Under the pieces are notes generated by a model that worked only from the letters and a program-made list of their open reading frames with translations, had not been told where the DNA came from and did no database searches. A program made the translations under genes and the position numbers. 64,000 nucleotides of DNA. Origin: Methanosarcina sp. UBA289. Lineage in GTDB: Archaea > Halobacteriota > Methanosarcinia > Methanosarcinales > Methanosarcinaceae. The stretch is from the NCBI GenBank assembly GCA_002496565.1, contig DAKJ01000031.1:8780-72779 (forward strand), in the 5' to 3' direction. This document shows positions 63,497 through 64,000 of this stretch, in pieces; positions within the stretch are counted from its first letter, which is position 1, and each line of letters begins with the position of its first letter.

Positions 63497-64000
63497 TTAC
63501 GGTTTTTGGAAATCGGATTCTGAAGGCTTACTCAATATACTTTTTGCCCGAAGCACGCGCTGGATAATGGTTATATGGGAAAATACAGCTACAAGTACGA
63601 GAGCCCAGCCCAAAAAACCTGAAATCCCACCCAGAGCTAGGATAATCATTCTTTCCGTGCGTTCAGCAATTCCGACTGACAGTTTCCTGCAACCTGCCGA
63701 CTCCGCGCGGGCACGGGTGTAGCTTACCAGGAAGGAGCCAATAAGGGCAAAACCTGCCCAGAGCCAGCCTTCAATTTGCACAATAGGGGAAAGGACAAGC
63801 CTACCATTAACTGCACCAGCTATTATCCCTAGGAACATCAGACCATCAGAGTAGCGGTCGCAAACTGAATCAAGCACGCCTCCGAAAGGCGTGATTCGTC
63901 CTTTTGCCCTTGCAACTCCCCCGTCGAGAATATCAAAGAAACCACTAAAAAGGATAAGAAATCCCCCCGCAAAAGGTTTCCCCAGCGAAAATGCTGCCCC
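63497..64000 (-). CDS. CDP-alcohol phosphatidyltransferase (5' part outside the window)
   Basis: At least 167 residues, truncated at the window edge. The catalytic motif DGGVARAKGRITPFGG followed by VLDSVCD fits DGxxARx8Gx3Dx3D in the second helix region, and several membrane helices follow (LMFLGIIAGAVNG, WLWAGFALIGSFLVSYTRAR). The family makes phospholipid head groups; archaeal members include archaetidylinositol-phosphate synthase. Which substrate is used cannot be told. Confidence 0.88.
   Translation of the reverse strand, partial: GAAFSLGKPFAGGFLILFSGFFDILDGGVARAKGRITPFGGVLDSVCDRYSDGLMFLGIIAGAVNGRLVLSPIVQIEGWLWAGFALIGSFLVSYTRARAESAGCRKLSVGIAERTERMIILALGGISGFLGWALVLVAVFSHITIIQRVLRAKSILSKPSESDFQKP

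Overview
The window is chromosomal DNA from a methanogenic archaeon of the genus Methanosarcina. Several things point there together: an archaeal ribosomal/translation operon (L44e, S27e, aIF2alpha, Nop10), a formylmethanofuran dehydrogenase subunit, a tRNA-Trp intron that carries a C/D guide, archaeal TATA boxes with GGAGGTGAT-type ribosome binding sites, and bacterial-type genes that Methanosarcina is known to have acquired (GroES/GroEL, MutS/MutL), alongside MASE3 histidine kinases, PRC-barrel proteins and beta-helix surface proteins. The species cannot be fixed from sequence reading alone. Everything here is manual reading; family names come from motif recognition, not searches.

Layout. 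0.1-4.0 kb: a plus-strand translation operon ending with a PAC2-family protein, then endonuclease Q with a C-terminal PCNA-binding peptide. 4.2-7.0 kb: tRNA-Ser, an orphan and apparently ligand-less FmdB/FwdB paralogue, a small molybdate-binding (Mop) protein and the intron-containing tRNA-Trp. 7.2-16.1 kb: housekeeping genes (aminotransferase, VUT/queuosine-precursor-type transporter, RNase H-like protein, groES-groEL with a divergent winged-helix regulator, DUF362 ferredoxin-like protein). 16.4-25.5 kb: two PRC-barrel proteins holding five PRC modules, a DnaJ-like zinc-finger miniprotein, an HNH-like zinc protein and two paralogous MASE3-PAS-HisKA_2 membrane histidine kinases. 25.8-31.5 kb: a phosphoribosyltransferase/hydrolase pair and a probable exopolysaccharide locus in which a deacetylase-glycosyltransferase fusion lies between two paralogous predicted TIM-barrel proteins. 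33-41 kb: a Rieske-FAD oxidoreductase, a frameshifted polynucleotide kinase-phosphatase, a NosD-like protein, pyrophosphatase and a GC-rich NRAMP-related transporter.

41.4-52 kb is an accessory island next to an intact tRNA-Val(CAC). It holds three degenerate tRNA-Val copies or fragments in the same orientation, a ~205-bp direct repeat, inverted-repeat (MITE-like) elements and gene remnants, around a large beta-helix surface protein, a zinc-ribbon protein, secreted proteins and an MBL/lamin-tail lipoprotein with DUF3006. 52.2-64 kb returns to core genes: prepilin peptidase, cbiE, cbiD, mutL, mutS, tRNA-Pro, a CDP-alcohol phosphatidyltransferase running off the window, and an erythromycin-esterase gene broken by one TGA.

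Most interesting: (i) a candidate structured RNA at 55.1-55.3 kb; (ii) the tRNA-Val island; (iii) the deacetylase-synthase fusion whose deacetylase motifs are in permuted order; (iv) at least three genes in which a good ribosome binding site is followed by ATA, ATT or CTG where ATG is expected; (v) the FmdB paralogue lacking its metal-ligand Cys region.
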